The translations under genes were made by a program, and so were the position numbers. From an uncultured Peptococcaceae bacterium (GTDB lineage Bacteria; Bacillota; Peptococcia; Peptococcales; Peptococcaceae), in the NCBI GenBank assembly GCA_902496505.1, contig CABVBB010000053.1:1-8851 (forward strand): a stretch of DNA of 8,851 nucleotides, in the 5' to 3' direction. Below the pieces are notes generated by a model. That model saw nothing but the letters and a program-made list of their open reading frames with translations, was not told where the DNA came from and did not search any database. This document shows positions 7,327-8,851 of this stretch, in pieces (within the stretch, counting starts at the first letter, position 1; each line of letters begins with the position of its first letter).

Positions 7327-7373
7327 ACAACTGGTTTTTTGCCGCGTTGTGCATCTACAAATTTGAGTTGTGC
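7327..7373. promoter_or_regulatory. Putative LysR-type operator region
   Basis: The block holds ACAAC (7327-7331), then GTTGTGC at 7346-7352 and again at 7367-7373. The two copies are 21 bases apart, two helical turns. ACAAC and GTTGT at 7346-7350 form an inverted repeat. CAAATTTG (7358-7365) is a perfect palindrome inside ACAA-N7-TTGT (7357-7371), a 15-base interrupted dyad of LysR type. Relative to the leftward start, the elements fall at about -36, -58 and -79, which fits the usual activation and recognition sites. Binding is inferred. Confidence 0.5.
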
Positions 7374-7391
7374 GGAGCAATCGTTTATACT
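7363..7391 (+). promoter_or_regulatory. Second predicted lysR promoter, overlapped by regulator site
   Basis: TTGAGT (7363-7368), 17 bases, then TATACT (7386-7391): four and five of six consensus matches. The start near 7398 would give a short leader of about 30 bases to the ATG at 7428. The AGTTGT/GTTGTGC site (7366-7373) covers the -35, so bound regulator would likely repress its own gene, the usual autoregulation in this family. Confidence 0.5.
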
Positions 7392-7427
7392 ATATCTGCA
7401 CCATAAATGTGGCTAGGAGAGGATCAT

Positions 7428-8351
7428 ATGCATTTAGAACAGTTGACTTATTTCGTTGAGATCGCCAATACCAAATCCATGAGCGCTGCCAGTACTAATT
7501 TACACATTACTCAGCAAAATATCAGCAAAGCGATCAAACAGCTGGAGGATGAACTGGGAACAGCCCTTTTCACCCGCACGACCAAAGGGGTATTTCTTAC
7601 AGAAACCGGCAAGGCCATGTATGCTGACGCCCTAGAGATCCTGACCAAGTCCTCAGCTATGATGCAGAAGTATTCCCAAGCCGCCCCCTCCTCTGCCAAA
7701 GGGGAGCTGTCGATTCTATCGGCCTTTGGTTTAAGCAGCCTGCAAGTCACTATCTCCCAGCTGTTCACCAAAAATTATCCGCAATATACGATCTCCATCC
7801 AGGAGACGGATCCAGCTTTGGTCAATAATGCTTTGCAAGATAACACAACGCACGCCATTGTCATTGCGGAAACTGATACGCTCTCGGAGTTTCAAACAGC
7901 CGCTCTGCAGCAAAAGTATCATGCCTTCTTGGTCAAAAAAGATACGCTCAGACTTCAGGCAGCCAAGTTTTCTCCCATCAGCGAGCAAAAAAGCATCTCA
8001 CTCAATTCCTTGAGTTATCTGCCTTTGTTAGGCTATCACAGCAACGACTGTGAACCCTACTTCTTTCAGACATTAAAAAAGCAGGGGATCATTCCCCACT
8101 GCTCCTACTCTCTCAATAATATTGTCACAGCCTTTACCTTTCTGCGGGCCGGCACCGCCTATGGGCTCACTACAAAATTTGCCGATACCTTTATTCCCCA
8201 AGTCTTCACTGATGATCTCATCTTGATCCCCTTACGCACACGTCTCTATATCTATTATGTTATTTTCCTAGAAAAGACGCAGCCAAGCCTGCAGACCAGC
8301 ACTGCCTACTTTTATGACATTTTTAAAGAAACCTACGAACAACTTTACTGA
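7428..8351 (+). CDS. LysR-type transcriptional regulator
   Basis: This is a 307-aa LysR-family regulator of normal length. Residues 1-60 form the N-terminal winged helix-turn-helix: MHLEQLTYFVEIA, then SMSAASTNLHITQQNISKAI as the recognition unit, then LEDELGTALFTRT and FLTETG. A linker helix follows (about 63-88), and the rest is the periplasmic-binding-like effector domain, starting about GELSILSAFGLSS. The effector is expected to be a small ligand, often the substrate or an intermediate of the regulated pathway. The start is set at ATG 7428, because GGAGAGG (7416-7422) sits five bases upstream and the protein then begins exactly at the conserved MxLxQLxYF. An in-frame ATG at 7407 would add seven residues encoded across the ribosome binding site and is unlikely. 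It is divergent from the leftward transporter-hydrolase operon and probably controls it, itself, and possibly the rightward pair through the shared AGTTGT element. Confidence 0.93.
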   Translation: MHLEQLTYFVEIANTKSMSAASTNLHITQQNISKAIKQLEDELGTALFTRTTKGVFLTETGKAMYADALEILTKSSAMMQKYSQAAPSSAKGELSILSAFGLSSLQVTISQLFTKNYPQYTISIQETDPALVNNALQDNTTHAIVIAETDTLSEFQTAALQQKYHAFLVKKDTLRLQAAKFSPISEQKSISLNSLSYLPLLGYHSNDCEPYFFQTLKKQGIIPHCSYSLNNIVTAFTFLRAGTAYGLTTKFADTFIPQVFTDDLILIPLRTRLYIYYVIFLEKTQPSLQTSTAYFYDIFKETYEQLY

Positions 8352-8360
8352 CCTTTCACA

Positions 8361-8400
8361 CGCCAAACAGCCGCTCCCAGATGGGAGCGGCTGTTTGGTG
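8361..8400. terminator. Bidirectional terminator-like hairpin after lysR
   Basis: A perfect 17-base-pair inverted repeat: 8363-8379 pairs with 8382-8398 around a two-base centre, extended by a G-T and a C-G pair to 8361-8400. The stem includes AACAGCCGCTCCCA. It lies 9 bases after the regulator stop and 17 bases from the stop of the convergent acetyltransferase gene. There is no immediate T-run on either side. The T-rich stretch at 8411-8419 is 10 bases further on, so termination efficiency is uncertain. Confidence 0.75.
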
Positions 8401-8417
8401 ATCCTCTGCGTTTCTTT

Positions 8418-8851
8418 TTACTTCGCCAGCGACAGATGGACGAACTTTTCCATGGCGGCTGGCGGCAGCATGGTCTGGTAGACTTTGCGGAGCTCTTCTA
8501 ATAAAACGGCGTCGTCGAGTTGGGGGGCGGCGCAGGGCATGAGGAGCATTTCATAATCGACGCCGAACAGATTGGTGCGCATCTTGGTGGCGGTGAGGCC
8601 GTTGCGCAGGTAGAACTGTCGGCGGCGGGTGCGAATCTGGCGCTCGGCCTCGTCTTTGGCGCTCTCTATGAGCTCGATCTCGACGAAGATGCCCTGCACG
8701 TCTTGGAGCGACTGCCAGAGCTTGGTGAGGAATTGGCTGCCGTAGCCATGGCTGCGGTAAGCAGCGCAGACAGCGTAATAATCTAAGAGCAGCCAATTAT
8801 CCTCGGCCTGTCTGGTGAAGCAGGCGTAGGCTAAAAGCTCGTCTCCGTCGT
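8418..8851 (-). CDS. GNAT-family N-acetyltransferase, partial (N-terminus beyond window)
   Basis: An open frame runs without a stop from the right edge to TAA at 8420-8418, giving 143 visible codons plus a partial one. The visible part starts near DGDELLAYACF. It contains the acetyl-CoA-binding segment YYAVCAAYRSHGYGSQFL, with the RxxGxG/A-type signature RSHGYG, and then the later GNAT motif RRRQFYLRNGL. The protein would transfer an acetyl group from acetyl-CoA to an amine, but the substrate cannot be told. An internal GTG (8699-8697) is not the start, because the acetyl-CoA motif lies upstream of it. About 45 residues follow the usual end of the fold (after EMLLMPC), a modest C-terminal extension. 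The region is visibly richer in G and C than the genes to the left. It converges on the LysR-type gene and has no evident link to the transporter-hydrolase pairs. Confidence 0.82.
   Translation of the reverse strand, partial: DGDELLAYACFTRQAEDNWLLLDYYAVCAAYRSHGYGSQFLTKLWQSLQDVQGIFVEIELIESAKDEAERQIRTRRRQFYLRNGLTATKMRTNLFGVDYEMLLMPCAAPQLDDAVLLEELRKVYQTMLPPAAMEKFVHLSLAK

Noticed and set aside
7324..7340. Terminator in the long lysR leader (AAAAC ... GTTTT followed by T-run)
   Set aside because: The stem is only five mostly A-T pairs with a five-base loop, too weak for termination. The bases are better explained as part of the leftward promoter and operator.
7407..7427. Longer start of the LysR-type gene at ATG 7407
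   Set aside because: The extra seven codons run through the GGAGAGG ribosome binding site of the ATG at 7428, and family members begin at the conserved MxLxQLxYF that starts at 7428.
8418..8699. A complete 93-aa gene starting at GTG 8699
   Set aside because: The frame stays open upstream to the window edge and the acetyl-CoA-binding motif of the GNAT fold is encoded there, so this is only the C-terminal part of a larger gene.

Overview
The window looks chromosomal and comes from a bacterium, most likely a Bacillota (Firmicutes) member. The support is strong AGGAGG-type ribosome binding sites, use of TTG as a start codon, a mid-range GC content and protein families common in gut anaerobes. 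A narrower guess (Negativicutes or Erysipelotrichia) would be speculation. No rRNA, tRNA, CRISPR array, transposase or phage gene was seen.

Layout. Bases 1-103 hold a promoter region. A rightward pair follows: a 675-aa alkaline-phosphatase-superfamily hydrolase (104-2131) and a 477-aa membrane transporter of the SLC13/DASS type (2230-3663), with a terminator-like hairpin between them. A long bidirectional terminator (3674-3719) separates this pair from a convergent leftward pair: a 460-aa SLC13/DASS-type transporter (5785-7167, TTG start) followed 27 bases later by a second 674-aa hydrolase (3733-5757). The two hydrolases are clear paralogues, roughly 60% identical by eye and higher at both ends. 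The two transporters are only distantly related to each other, and the gene order inside the pairs is opposite. A LysR-type regulator (7428-8351) is divergent from the leftward pair. It ends at a second strong hairpin, beyond which the C-terminal part of a GNAT acetyltransferase runs off the right edge on the minus strand.

How it may work. Neither hydrolase has a signal peptide, and each is coupled to a predicted anion importer, so the simplest reading is two import-and-hydrolyse modules for related organic anions, perhaps phosphate esters, phosphonates or sulfate esters. The sequence does not identify the substrate. The promoters in front of the two pairs share an unusual arrangement: AGTTGTTTyACA, 16 bases, then GTATTATA, matching at 19 of 20 positions in the two blocks with identical spacing. 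The same AGTTGT core lies across a probable lysR promoter. This suggests that the LysR-type protein controls both pairs and itself. The leftward leader also carries a possible 18-codon peptide whose stop overlaps the TTG start of the transporter.
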